A stretch of DNA of 38,863 bases, taken from positions 1-38,863 of the forward strand of contig JAJPHM010000054.1 in assembly GCA_021325295.1 (NCBI GenBank). The letters are read 5' to 3'. Under the pieces are notes generated by a model, which had not been told where the DNA came from, did no database searches, and saw nothing but the letters and a program-made list of their open reading frames with translations. Below are positions 1-7,924 of the stretch, one piece after another. This DNA comes from Nitrososphaeraceae archaeon (GTDB lineage Archaea; Thermoproteota; Nitrososphaeria; Nitrososphaerales; Nitrososphaeraceae). Within the stretch, counting starts at the first letter, position 1; each line of letters starts with the position of its first letter. Both the position numbers and the translations under genes were made by a program.

Positions 1-929
1 GTGGCAAAGCATGGAGCCCAGTAGCTTGAGGGGATGCGCTTGGCATATACTGTTATGGAATCTGAGCCTGCTGGTGAAGGGCCTGTGCCATCACCGCCTG
101 AGCCACCAGAATTGCTGCCAGAGGTGGAACCCGTTGAAGTGCCAGAATTGGATTGCTGAGTAGAAGATGTGCTATTTGTACTGGAGCTAGTTGTTGTGGA
201 TTGACCTGTATTTGCTGTGCTGTTACTCGATCCAGAGCTAGTCGTTGCTACTTGTGTTACGGTCGCTACACTGCTTGTGCCTGTTGTTGTTGGTGCAATA
301 GCATCGCCAAAATCATTCACAGTAGTGGCTGCATCTACTGCTGCCTTTATTTTGTAACTTGCTACAAACTGTCCACTGCCAGCGCCAGAAGAAGAGACTA
401 GCAGCAGACCATTGCCGCTAAATACATTGCTACTGCCGCCTGCCTGGCTGCCTGAGGACGAGCTTGGCAATATGGTAGCAGTGTATTGCTGACCGTCTAT
501 GGTAATGGTTGGCAGCAGCTGACCGTATTGGCTGTTTATTACTGTCTGTGTGCTGGCGATACCATAAGAATGCAGTATATACAGGCTGACTGGCTTGCTT
601 GCTGTATAGGATATGGTGCCGGTGTAGACAATTCCAGATGCTGGAGCAAGTAAGGTGACGTTGGCCGCGCCGCTGCCGCTTGGCGCATTGCTAGATATTG
701 TTCCCTGCTGAGCTATGATTGTGCCTGCTGCTGGAGGTGCAGACGAGGCAGTGTTGGTCGATGCAAACCCTGCAAAGGGAATCAGGGCCGAGGTTGTTGA
801 CGCTGCAAATATCCCATTCATGTTGCCTATCGTCAAAAATGTGGAAGCAACCAATACCAAGGATATTGCTATAATTGGAATACATCTGCGCAGTCGGCGT
901 GATGTATTATCAGATAAGGTGCCTGCCAT
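1..929 (-). CDS. Ser/Thr/Gly-rich secreted protein, C-terminus cut by window edge
   Basis: An open minus-strand frame begins at ATG 929 and is still open at base 1, so at least 309 residues are visible and the C-terminus is missing. Residues about 17-43 form a signal peptide or anchor (a long Ile/Val/Leu/Ala stretch ending in a small-residue AAST-like cleavage region). A modest beta-like region follows (about 85-150). Next comes a low-complexity linker of Ser, Thr, Gly, Asn and Gln (about 215-285), typical of archaeal cell-surface stalks that are O-glycosylated. The last visible residues return to ordinary composition with a Cys (YWAPCFA), so another folded domain probably begins there. A TATA-like element lies near 950-960, about 26 bp before the ATG, suggesting a leaderless transcript. 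I do not recognise the family. An S-layer-associated or surface-exposed role is inference from composition. Confidence 0.75.
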   Translation of the reverse strand, partial: MAGTLSDNTSRRLRRCIPIIAISLVLVASTFLTIGNMNGIFAASTTSALIPFAGFASTNTASSAPPAAGTIIAQQGTISSNAPSGSGAANVTLLAPASGIVYTGTISYTASKPVSLYILHSYGIASTQTVINSQYGQLLPTITIDGQQYTATILPSSSSGSQAGGSSNVFSGNGLLLVSSSGAGSGQFVASYKIKAAVDAATTVNDFGDAIAPTTTGTSSVATVTQVATTSSGSSNSTANTGQSTTTSSSTNSTSSTQQSNSGTSTGSTSGSNSGGSGGDGTGPSPAGSDSITVYAKRIPSSYWAPCFA

Positions 930-1105
930 GGCTTACCATCTGAGAAGAGAAAATACAGTATTTCTTGGTTTGATTAGCTGTTTAGCTAAAAATATGGATG
1001 AACAATCCATATAGTGATTTTAGATTAAAAATTCTGTAGAGCATGATCTATAGAAGATATACGACGATGAGTTTTCCTTCTCAGTTTTTATGTGGTGTCT
1101 GCTAC

Positions 1106-1131
1106 ACTTCACTTCGCTTCACTTTACTTTG
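1106..1131. repeat. Imperfect ACTTC/ACTTT short repeat
   Basis: Five or so imperfect 5-6 bp units (acttc, acttcg, cttcac, tttac) lie between the secreted-protein gene and the 3' end of the transaldolase gene. This is low-complexity intergenic DNA with no evident function. Confidence 0.5.
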
Positions 1132-1193
1132 ATGCTTCGATAACACAAAATGGCAAGACACAAAGTAAGTGCGAACCGGATTGCAATAAAACC

Positions 1194-1859
1194 CTAAATG
1201 GAAAGATTGGGATTTTCTTTCTTTACCTTCTCCCAGTCGTTCAGAAAAGCAGTCAGGCCCTTGTCAGTAAGAGGATGTAGAATCATTTTGCCAAGAATAT
1301 CTGGGGGAAGAGTCACCACATCTGCACCTATCTTGCCTGCATCAACTACATGAAGCGGGTGCCTTACGCTTGCCACGAGAACCTTGGCGCTAAACTGGTA
1401 GTTTCTAAAGATCTGCACAATCTCCCTGATAAGCGACATACCGTCCTGGCCTGCATCATCAAGCCTGCCTATAAACGGGCTGACATACGACGCGCCGGCC
1501 TTTGCTGCAAGTGTTGCCTGGTTTGCAGAGAATATGAGCGTCACATTGGTTTCAATTCCGTCTTGTTTGAGTTTTTTTACAGCCTTGAGGCCATCTGCAG
1601 TCATCGGGATCTTGACCACTACATTCTGGCCGTATTTTTTTAACCTATGGGCTTCGTCGAGCATTTCCTCAGTTGAAGTACCTACAACTTCTAGGCTGAC
1701 TGGACCCTTTACTATCTTGGTTATCTGGCGCATTATCTCGGCGGGATTGCCCTTTTCTTTTGAGAGAAGAGTAGGATTGGTGGTAACACCGTCAACTAGG
1801 CCCATGTCGTTGTACTTTTTGATAGCTTCTAGGTTCGCCGTGTCAAGAAAGATCTTCAT
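1194..1859 (-). CDS. tal: Transaldolase, short MipB/TalC type
   Basis: The 221-residue product has the length of the short transaldolase/fructose-6-phosphate aldolase-like (MipB/TalC) family, which transfers a dihydroxyacetone unit from sedoheptulose-7-phosphate to glyceraldehyde-3-phosphate. Visible hallmarks are the N-terminal FLDTAN strand (4-9), the DGVTTNPTL motif (23-31), the Schiff-base lysine K83 in VVKIPMT, and the NVTLIFSANQA and YVSPFIGRLDD segments. ATG at 1859 starts directly on the first beta-strand, so the start is secure. It is the last gene of a minus-strand cluster: the transketolase C-subunit stop is only 38 bp upstream, and together with the Tkt-Rpe fusion this completes a non-oxidative pentose phosphate module. 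In an autotrophic archaeon the likely task is making ribose and erythrose phosphates from C3/C6 sugars. Transaldolase versus aldolase activity cannot be settled by eye. Confidence 0.93.
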   Translation of the reverse strand: MKIFLDTANLEAIKKYNDMGLVDGVTTNPTLLSKEKGNPAEIMRQITKIVKGPVSLEVVGTSTEEMLDEAHRLKKYGQNVVVKIPMTADGLKAVKKLKQDGIETNVTLIFSANQATLAAKAGASYVSPFIGRLDDAGQDGMSLIREIVQIFRNYQFSAKVLVASVRHPLHVVDAGKIGADVVTLPPDILGKMILHPLTDKGLTAFLNDWEKVKKENPNLSI

Positions 1860-1897
1860 TTTGTCTCAATCACTCATCTGCTTTCTCATCCACTCGT

Positions 1898-2875
1898 TTA
1901 TTTCCTGCTTTTGCTTTTTGCTTCAAGCACTGCCTTCGCTATCTCTGAAACATTAAGGCCATACTTATCAAGAAGTGAATCGATTTCCTCATCGCGGGCA
2001 GACTCTCCAAATATATCGCGCACGCCGATGCGCCTTACTGGAACGGGATACCTCTCCGCCGACGCCTCTGCAACTGCCCCGCCAAGACCGCCAATAATAT
2101 TGTGCTCTTCTGCTGTCACAATCGCTCCAGTCTCTCTTGCACACTTTTCCACAAGAGCCGCGTCAATAGGTTTTATAGAAAACATGTCAACTACCCTGCA
2201 TGAAATGCCTTTCTCGCGCAGAGTCTCGGCGGCTTCTAGCGACCTTCCAACCATCAACCCACAGGCGATTATGGTGGCGTCAGACCCATCCCTGAGGATG
2301 TTGCCTCTTCCAAATTCAAACAGGCCTTCGTCGCTATCCTCTGCATAAACGATGTCGCTTGACGGCCTGGCCAATCTTGCGTAAAATGGTCCCGGAGTGC
2401 TGGCCATCTTTATTATCAGATGCCTGACTGATATGGCGTCAGCGGGCACTACTACCCTCATGTTTGGTATAGCACGCATGCTTGCCAGATCCTCGATCTG
2501 CTGGTGAGATGCGCCGTCTGGACCTACTGTAAGACCGCCATGTGATACAACAAGTTTTACGTCAAGAAACGGATAGCAGATCGCATTTCTAATCTGGTCC
2601 ATGCACCTGCCAGGGATAAATGCCGCATATGTGCTTGCAAACGCGATCTTGCCTGCAATTGCAAGGCCGGCGGCAATGGATACCAAGTTAGCCTCTGCGA
2701 TTCCTACGTTGAACATCCTGTCCGGGTACTTGTCTCCAAATTTCTTTGTCTTTAGGGACTCTGTAGTGTCTCCGCCAACGCAGACTATTCTTTCGTTTTG
2801 TTTGCCAAGCTCCACTAGGGTGTCTCCATAGGCCCCTCTCATATCTGCAATCTTGCGCTCGCTACTTAGCTGCAT
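1898..2875 (-). CDS. tktB: Transketolase C-terminal subunit (Pyr plus C domains)
   Basis: The 325 residues match the split archaeal transketolase C-half, which binds the aminopyrimidine of thiamine diphosphate and pairs with the N-half encoded just upstream. The RMFNVGIAEANLV motif contains E61, the glutamate expected to activate the TPP N1'. SHGGLTVGPDGASHQ and the C-terminal IVTAEEHNIIGGLG segment are also typical. The gene starts inside the 3' end of the Tkt-Rpe fusion (14 bp overlap, 2862-2875), so the two are likely translationally coupled. Transaldolase follows 38 bp downstream. The N-half, by contrast, carries an extra epimerase domain, so the heteromer would bring three pentose-phosphate activities into one complex. 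Confidence 0.95.
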   Translation of the reverse strand: MQLSSERKIADMRGAYGDTLVELGKQNERIVCVGGDTTESLKTKKFGDKYPDRMFNVGIAEANLVSIAAGLAIAGKIAFASTYAAFIPGRCMDQIRNAICYPFLDVKLVVSHGGLTVGPDGASHQQIEDLASMRAIPNMRVVVPADAISVRHLIIKMASTPGPFYARLARPSSDIVYAEDSDEGLFEFGRGNILRDGSDATIIACGLMVGRSLEAAETLREKGISCRVVDMFSIKPIDAALVEKCARETGAIVTAEEHNIIGGLGGAVAEASAERYPVPVRRIGVRDIFGESARDEEIDSLLDKYGLNVSEIAKAVLEAKSKSRK

Positions 2876-4502
2876 GGAGCTCTCCTTCTATTCCCAGTTC
2901 ATTTGCATAGGGAATCAATATATGTTTACGTGCCTTCATCCAGTCGGCCCTTATGCCCAGTCTGCTTGCATGCTCCAAAAGCCTTCTTTCGAGGGCAACT
3001 GTCGCCTTGTGCCTCAGCTGGATGATAGCACCGTGTATATCGACGTTGCCATAAACTGCATTACCTGCTACAAGGATTCTGGCACCTGCATCATACACCT
3101 GCTGAAGGGTGCTTGCATCGATCCCGCCGTCAGCTTCAATATAGCCCATAAAGCCATGGTCACGGAGCTTTTTGTTTATCGAGACCATCTTGGGCAGCAC
3201 TTCAGGAATGAATTTTTGCCCCGCAAAGCCGGGGTTGACCGACATCACTATCATGACATCAAGGTCACGCAGATGCTCGTAGAGCCAATCGGGGACATCA
3301 GTTGAAGGGTTGATTGCAATGCCGGGACTTATGCCAGCTGCCAAGAGCTTGTCTTTTATCTGTGCAAACTCGTCCGGCGTGCAGGCCTCGGCATGAACTG
3401 TAATTATGTCGCACCGCGCGTCAATATAGTCCTGTATGTGCTCAAGTGGATTTTCTATCATCAGGTGAGCGTCAAAGGGGAGGCTTGTCCTGGGCCTCAA
3501 TTTCTTGATCGTGTCTGCAAAGAAGGTAATGTTTGGCACAAACCTGCCGTCCATTACGTCAAGGTGTATCATGTCGACTCCCTCTCTTTCTACTTTTTTT
3601 ATCTTGTCTTCATAGTTTTCCCGCTCGCCTGCGATAATTGAGGGTGCAATGAAGTACTCGCTTTCCAGCTCCTCTAGCAGGACCGGGGTATGTTTTTTTG
3701 TCGGCGCCTTGCCGTGCCATTGCGGATTGTTTGCCATGTGCCTGATGCCGTTGCCTTTGATTGTATTTGCTACAATAAGTGTAGGCTTGTCATGAGCCTG
3801 CCTGGCTTTGTTTAACGCATCAACAAACTGCTCTACCTTGTGGCCGTCGATTTCTATTACGTTCCAGTTAAAGGCCGCCCACTTTTCCTTGGTAGGATCC
3901 AGAGGCATTATATCTTCAGTAAAGCCGTCCTGCTGGATGCGGTTGCGATCCAATACTGCGACAAGGTTATCCAGCTTGAACTTGCCAGCCGCCATAGAAG
4001 CTTCCCAGATCTGGCCTTCATTTGATTCGCCATCACCTATCAGGACATATACGCGATTCTTTTTGCCGTCAAGCCTGCTGGCCAAGGCTATGCCGACCCC
4101 GACGGAAAGGCCGATGCCCTCAGACCCACCAGAATATTCAACGCCCGGGACGCTGTGGTCTCGCTGCCTTTCTGAGTACCTGACAGGATGGCCCTGTAAT
4201 CTAGAGCCCAGCTTTCTCAGTGTCTTGATCTCTTCTGCTGGAAAATAGCCTGAAACAGCCAAAGTAGCATAATATCCTGGCGCCGAGTGAGCCTTTGAAT
4301 TAATGAAATAATCGCGCTCTTGCCAGTCAGGCTTTGAAGGACTGTGGTTCATCTTTCGGAAATATAGTGTCCCCATGATCTCTGCGGCAGAAAAGGAAGC
4401 TCCAGGATGGCCAGAGCCGGCTTCAGCTATCCCTTGGATAGCTAGCATTCGCACATTGCGTATCTTCCTTTTAAGATCCAAGTAACGCATGTTAAACCCC
4501 AT
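2862..4502 (-). CDS. Fused transketolase N-terminal subunit / ribulose-phosphate 3-epimerase
   Basis: The 546-residue protein has two complete enzymes in one frame. Residues about 1-275 are the transketolase PP domain: GSGHPG at 29-34, RLQGHP, VEYSGGSEGIGLSVGVG, the TPP/Mg motif GDGESNEGQIWEA (156-168) and NQWHGKAP-like WHGKAP (262-267). Residues about 284-495 are a ribulose-5-phosphate 3-epimerase TIM barrel: APSI with S288, HLDVMDG (313-319), AHLM with H346, MSVNPGF (420-426) and EADGGID with D458, so the metal and acid-base residues are all present. An extra helical, Arg/Lys-rich tail (about 496-546) follows. There is no stop or ATG-like seam between domains, only about 10 linker residues. 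ATG 4502 is used here; ATG 4490 (M5) is possible. It is the first gene of the tkt-tal operon, with 384 bp of divergent intergenic DNA shared with pepA. Split archaeal transketolases are well known; fusion to Rpe is unusual in my knowledge. Confidence 0.93.
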   Translation of the reverse strand: MGFNMRYLDLKRKIRNVRMLAIQGIAEAGSGHPGASFSAAEIMGTLYFRKMNHSPSKPDWQERDYFINSKAHSAPGYYATLAVSGYFPAEEIKTLRKLGSRLQGHPVRYSERQRDHSVPGVEYSGGSEGIGLSVGVGIALASRLDGKKNRVYVLIGDGESNEGQIWEASMAAGKFKLDNLVAVLDRNRIQQDGFTEDIMPLDPTKEKWAAFNWNVIEIDGHKVEQFVDALNKARQAHDKPTLIVANTIKGNGIRHMANNPQWHGKAPTKKHTPVLLEELESEYFIAPSIIAGERENYEDKIKKVEREGVDMIHLDVMDGRFVPNITFFADTIKKLRPRTSLPFDAHLMIENPLEHIQDYIDARCDIITVHAEACTPDEFAQIKDKLLAAGISPGIAINPSTDVPDWLYEHLRDLDVMIVMSVNPGFAGQKFIPEVLPKMVSINKKLRDHGFMGYIEADGGIDASTLQQVYDAGARILVAGNAVYGNVDIHGAIIQLRHKATVALERRLLEHASRLGIRADWMKARKHILIPYANELGIEGELHAAK

Positions 4503-4687
4503 AACAGTTATCTACCACCATCCGGCCAAGCAGACATCATTGCAGCCACGATAGGAAAAGCTCAGTCAGGCAAAATAAAAAGATACCTGTAGATTTACCT
4601 GAGTTCATGATCAATTTAGTTCAATTTGATGCAATTCAACGGACAGACAGATGGATAGATATGTAAACGGCTAACTTGCACGATAAC

Positions 4688-4708
4688 GATAGATAGATAG
4701 ATAGATAG
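4688..4708. repeat. (GATA)5 tetranucleotide repeat
   Basis: Five perfect GATA units plus one G in the pepA/tkt divergent intergenic region. Related GATA/GATG/TTGA runs recur in other intergenic regions of this window (about 15312, 16096 and 36868). Confidence 0.9.
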
Positions 4709-4811
4709 CAGCAATATGTTCTGCGGCTAGTTAAGTCAAGTTGAGTTGAGTTAAATCACCATCTGACAATTTTTTATTATCCTTTTATGTTGTTTTTGGC
4801 ATCGGTAGTTA

Positions 4812-4834
4812 GTTTAAAATTGAAGGTTCTTCAA
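4812..4834 (+). promoter_or_regulatory. TATA-like box plus abutting inverted repeat before pepA
   Basis: The AT-rich GTTTAAAAT at 4812-4820 is followed at once by a perfect 6-bp inverted repeat, TTGAAG-GTT-CTTCAA (4820-4834). If the AT element is the TATA box, transcription would start near 4842. The repeat would then lie between TATA and start site, a classic position for an archaeal repressor. Function is inferred from position only. Confidence 0.4.
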
Positions 4835-4886
4835 CTTTCTCTGAGCTCTATGAAACTCGCTCTGTGAGAAACAGGAGGATAATCAA

Positions 4887-6395
4887 GTGGCCGCATTGCA
4901 CATCAAAGTCGAGAAAGCGAAAATAGATCAAAAGCAAACGTCGCTACTTGTCATAGGAATTTTCGAAAACGATCAGGATTTTCCGCATTCAAAAGACCTT
5001 GACCCTGCAGTGTCTTCTGCAATCAAGGAAAGTCTTGAGAGCAAAGAGTTCAGAGGATCTTTTGGTACAAGCATGTTGATACCCACATTTGGCAAAGGTC
5101 CTATGAAAAGGATTCTGCTCATGGGACTTGGCAAGAAAGACAAGTTCACCGACGATAGCGCCAGAGTCATTGCCGGCAAGGTGGCATTGAAGGCAAAAGA
5201 TCTGAGGGCAAAAGAATTTTCTATTCTGCCCTTTTCTTCGCCAGATGAGGGACTGGTCGAGGCAATTGCAGAGGGGGTCTGCCTGTCTCTGTACTCTTTT
5301 GACAAATACAAGGCCACTGCAAGCGAAGATAATAAAGACTATGCTGGCATAGTAGAGGTTACAATTCTTGTCAATTCCGATCCCGCCCAAACACAGCCAG
5401 TAGCTGAAAGAGCAGCAGCCGTTTGCGAAGCGGTCAACTACGCCCGGGACTTGGCGAATCTTCCTCCAAATGACTGTCCGCCATCGCATCTAGCTAGCGC
5501 TGCGCTTTCACTTGCGTCAGAGTACGGCATGAAAGCAAGAGTTGTCGAAAGATACGAAATGGAGTCCATGGGCATGGGTGGCATTGTGGCTGTGGGAAAG
5601 GGCAGCAATAGCCCGCCCAAGCTGATAATTCTGGAATACAATGGCGGCGGGGAACAAAAACCTTACCTGCTTGTAGGCAAGGCTGTTACCTTTGACACGG
5701 GAGGAATTTCGATAAAGCCGGGAGAAAAAATGGACGAGATGAAATTTGACAAATGCGGCGGCTGCACAGTTCTTGCCACGATGAAGGCTATTGCTGCGCT
5801 AAAAGTTCCTGCAAATGTGGTGGGTATAGTGCCCTCTGTTGAAAATATGCCCTCCGGTACGTCCTACAGACCCGGCGATATAATCAGGATGTACAACGGC
5901 AAGACGGTCGAAATTCTAAACACTGATGCCGAGGGCAGGATGATCCTTGCAGATGCCCTGTCATATGGAATTGCAACGTACGGCCCAAAGGCAGTCATTG
6001 ATCTTGCAACCCTCACCGGGGCTGCAGTCATTGCACTTGGAGCCAATGTGGCTGCAGTGGTAGGAACAAATAAACACTTGGTGGACAGGCTGAAAAAGGC
6101 GTCAGAGAAAACCGGAGAAAAAATGTGGGAACTTCCACTATTTGACGAGTTCCACGAACAGATCAAGAGCACTTTTGCAGACATCAGAAACATCGGCGGC
6201 AGGCCGGGAGGCGCAATAACTGCGGCAGCGTTTCTTTCAAACTTTGCAGACGGGGCTCCGTGGGCACACATTGATATCGCCGGGACTGCCTGGACGCAGG
6301 AAGGGACATTTGAGCGAAGTTACAATCCAAAAGGGGCAACAGGGTTTGGCGTCAGGACACTGGTAAAGTTGATATCAGAAGATGCAGCAAAGTAA
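4887..6395 (+). CDS. pepA: M17 leucyl aminopeptidase
   Basis: The 502-residue protein has the usual cytosol aminopeptidase length and layout: an N-terminal macro-like domain (about 1-165) and a C-terminal di-metal peptidase domain. Metal and catalytic residues are visible: K265 and D270 in VGKAVTFDTGG, D288 in MKFDKCGG, and D347/E349/R351 in NTDAEGR. It removes N-terminal residues from peptides in the cytosol, probably as a hexamer. The start is GTG 4887, supported by a strong AGGAGG at 4873-4878 with eight bases of spacing, so unlike many neighbours this gene has a leader. No signal peptide is present. The next gene starts about 96 bp downstream in the same direction, but functional linkage is not evident. 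Confidence 0.95.
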   Translation: MAALHIKVEKAKIDQKQTSLLVIGIFENDQDFPHSKDLDPAVSSAIKESLESKEFRGSFGTSMLIPTFGKGPMKRILLMGLGKKDKFTDDSARVIAGKVALKAKDLRAKEFSILPFSSPDEGLVEAIAEGVCLSLYSFDKYKATASEDNKDYAGIVEVTILVNSDPAQTQPVAERAAAVCEAVNYARDLANLPPNDCPPSHLASAALSLASEYGMKARVVERYEMESMGMGGIVAVGKGSNSPPKLIILEYNGGGEQKPYLLVGKAVTFDTGGISIKPGEKMDEMKFDKCGGCTVLATMKAIAALKVPANVVGIVPSVENMPSGTSYRPGDIIRMYNGKTVEILNTDAEGRMILADALSYGIATYGPKAVIDLATLTGAAVIALGANVAAVVGTNKHLVDRLKKASEKTGEKMWELPLFDEFHEQIKSTFADIRNIGGRPGGAITAAAFLSNFADGAPWAHIDIAGTAWTQEGTFERSYNPKGATGFGVRTLVKLISEDAAK

Positions 6396-6491
6396 TATCC
6401 TGCCTTCCTGGCAGCTGCCTGTCTGGATGACCCAGCTGGCTGATAGAAAGGAAAACAAAGAGATAGACAAAAGGAGCAATGGAACTCACGC

Positions 6492-7070
6492 ATGCCTGTT
6501 TTTCAGCTTGATGCACTTGTTGACAAACTATCCTGCTTGGGGGTCAACTGCAGGATAGGCAATTTCAAATCTGACATCTCTCCAGCCAGGGCACCATATT
6601 TTGAGAGGTGGCTGTCGAACATACGAGGAGGGTTTGTCAAAATAGCGGATGGTAATATTGATTACATCGGAGTTGAAGACGTCATGCGCCTTGGACCTTT
6701 CTTTAACATTTACTGTCTGATAGAGAATGACCACATTGCAGAAAATGACGACAATGCACACAGCCTTCTGGAAGCTGTCCCATATTATCGGCTACGCGGG
6801 GGAAAGGTAATCAAGATGGGCTGGAGCGGAGGCGTACTTGCTGGCGTGCTTGAAAAAGATAAGGAGCTTTATGAGCAATTTGCGCGAAAAGTGATGGACG
6901 AAGAGGTGCGAAAAATCTCGGTAAGGCCTGTGAACTTTGCCTGTGTAATTGAAACCAGAGCATGGGAACCGGCAGGGCTTGCGTCTGCATTTGGCGTAAT
7001 TGACAGAATTGCTTTTAATGCAAAAGAGCTGCTCAAGCAGGTTCACTTGGGTGAAGATATAGGAATTTAA
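6492..7070 (+). CDS. Conserved-looking protein of unknown function (192 aa)
   Basis: A 192-residue soluble protein with even composition and no membrane segment or signal peptide. It begins MPVFQLDALVDKL and ends HLGEDIGI. There are three scattered Cys (residues 15, 20 and later ones near 74 and 149) but no CxxC pair. Balanced codon use like pepA and a gapless frame between pepA and the 5S gene support a real gene. ATG 6492 is the first start; an AAGGAGC-like purine stretch lies about 12-18 bp upstream. I do not recognise the family. Its position after pepA could mean co-transcription. Confidence 0.8.
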   Translation: MPVFQLDALVDKLSCLGVNCRIGNFKSDISPARAPYFERWLSNIRGGFVKIADGNIDYIGVEDVMRLGPFFNIYCLIENDHIAENDDNAHSLLEAVPYYRLRGGKVIKMGWSGGVLAGVLEKDKELYEQFARKVMDEEVRKISVRPVNFACVIETRAWEPAGLASAFGVIDRIAFNAKELLKQVHLGEDIGI

Positions 7071-7231
7071 TCAATTTCTTATTCTAACTTACTTACTTGC
7101 CCCAGTATTTACCAATTTAATTTTATTTATTTTTGAAGGTAGGAAAACATATACTTGGATATTGCCACATAACGTGAAAAATAAATCCAGACATACACAA
7201 GTGGATTTAAAAGAGTAGTATATGGTAAAAG

Positions 7232-7346
7232 TGCCAGCACTGCTGGTTCCCGACCGCTCACGCAGGTCAGTAAAACAGCAGCGTCGACAGGTTTGACTTC
7301 CGGGTTCGGAATGGGACCGGGTCGCACCCTGCCGCTATGGCCGGCT
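7232..7346 (-). rRNA. rrf: 5S ribosomal RNA
   Basis: Read on the minus strand, the segment starts GCCGGCCATAGCGGC and contains the near-universal CCCATTCCGAACCCGGAAGT core, then AAACCTG and a GC-rich arm. It closes with GCTGGC (plus-strand 7233-7238), which pairs with the 5' GCCGGC (7340-7345) as helix I. This gives about 113-116 nt, right for 5S. A TATA-like GATTAAATTAACCC (7367-7380) lies about 27 bp upstream of the predicted 5' end, and T-rich runs follow the 3' end (about 7205-7230). No 16S, 23S or tRNA is nearby, so it is an independently transcribed 5S gene, as expected where 5S is unlinked from the 16S-23S operon. Confidence 0.95.
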
Positions 7347-7366
7347 TGATCCTAATGCAACAACAA

Positions 7367-7380
7367 GGGTTAATTTAATC
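7367..7380 (-). promoter_or_regulatory. Promoter (TATA element) of 5S rRNA
   Basis: On the minus strand this reads GATTAAATTAACCC, centred about 27 bp upstream of the inferred 5S 5' end near 7346, the normal TATA spacing in archaea. Confidence 0.6.
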
Positions 7381-7469
7381 TTGCCCTATCTTTGCTGTTA
7401 AGGTCTCCCTAAATCGAGCCTGCAGCTGGCTGTCTGCCAACTGGATTCAAAAGAGTTTATATCCAATTA

Positions 7470-7820
7470 GTGACATTATTACCATTACTGACGACAGAAA
7501 GAGCAAAGTGTGGGCATTACGCCTCAAAATCATACATAGACGAGCATGGAGGACTTTGCAGAAAATGCCATTCTAACTTTGCCGCAATTCTGCAGCTAGA
7601 AAAGACGCGCGGTGAAGACGCACTTGTTGAATACTGGTATTCTATGATACTTGCAAACCTGCCAGAAGATAAAGAGCAGCTGTCCTGTCTTATTTCCCAT
7701 CTGGTTGGTTTTTACGAGCAAAAGTTGATAGAATCGCCCTCAAGGCAAAAATACATAGCAAAAATGCTCTACATGCTACGTTCAATCGAGAAGCCTTTTG
7801 ACCCAGAACAGTTGAGATGA
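7470..7820 (+). CDS. Small protein with Cys/His N-terminal motif (116 aa)
   Basis: The product is 116 residues if GTG 7470 is used. Near the N-terminus, C14-G-H-Y is followed by G-L-C-R-K-C (30-33), a possible zinc-binding set (C, H, C, C). The rest is helical (YWYSMILANLPEDKEQL, HLVGFYEQKLI, KMLYMLRSIEKPF). Start choice is uncertain: an obvious GTTTATAT element at 7455-7462 lies only 8-15 bp before the GTG, so transcription could start near 7484, inside the proposed N-terminus, unless another element is used. It sits upstream of and in line with the ABCE1 gene, 104 bp away. Function unknown; a role in translation is only suggested by the neighbour. Confidence 0.7.
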   Translation: MTLLPLLTTERAKCGHYASKSYIDEHGGLCRKCHSNFAAILQLEKTRGEDALVEYWYSMILANLPEDKEQLSCLISHLVGFYEQKLIESPSRQKYIAKMLYMLRSIEKPFDPEQLR

Positions 7821-7924
7821 GGTAGCGCAGTATCGATCAGATCCTTGCCGGCCTTTAATGCCACAGCAAAACGAATAATATAGAATATTGCAACAGAGAG
7901 AGGAGAAGATAAGACACAAGTCGT

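Larger units (their letters stand above)
4503..4886. other. Divergent intergenic region between tkt-rpe and pepA
   Basis: 384 bp without a gene. It holds the GATA repeat (4688-4708), a nearby gttgagttgagtt repeat (about 4740-4752), AT-rich stretches that could serve as TATA boxes (about 4768-4790 and 4812-4820), and the inverted repeat before pepA. No tRNA or small ORF with supporting promoter was seen. Confidence 0.6.

Noticed and set aside
1911-2348. 145-residue plus-strand frame opposite the transketolase C-half
   Set aside because: Antisense shadow of a conserved enzyme.
4688-4708. CRISPR-like array
   Set aside because: Only simple tetranucleotide repeats with no spacers; no cas genes in the window.
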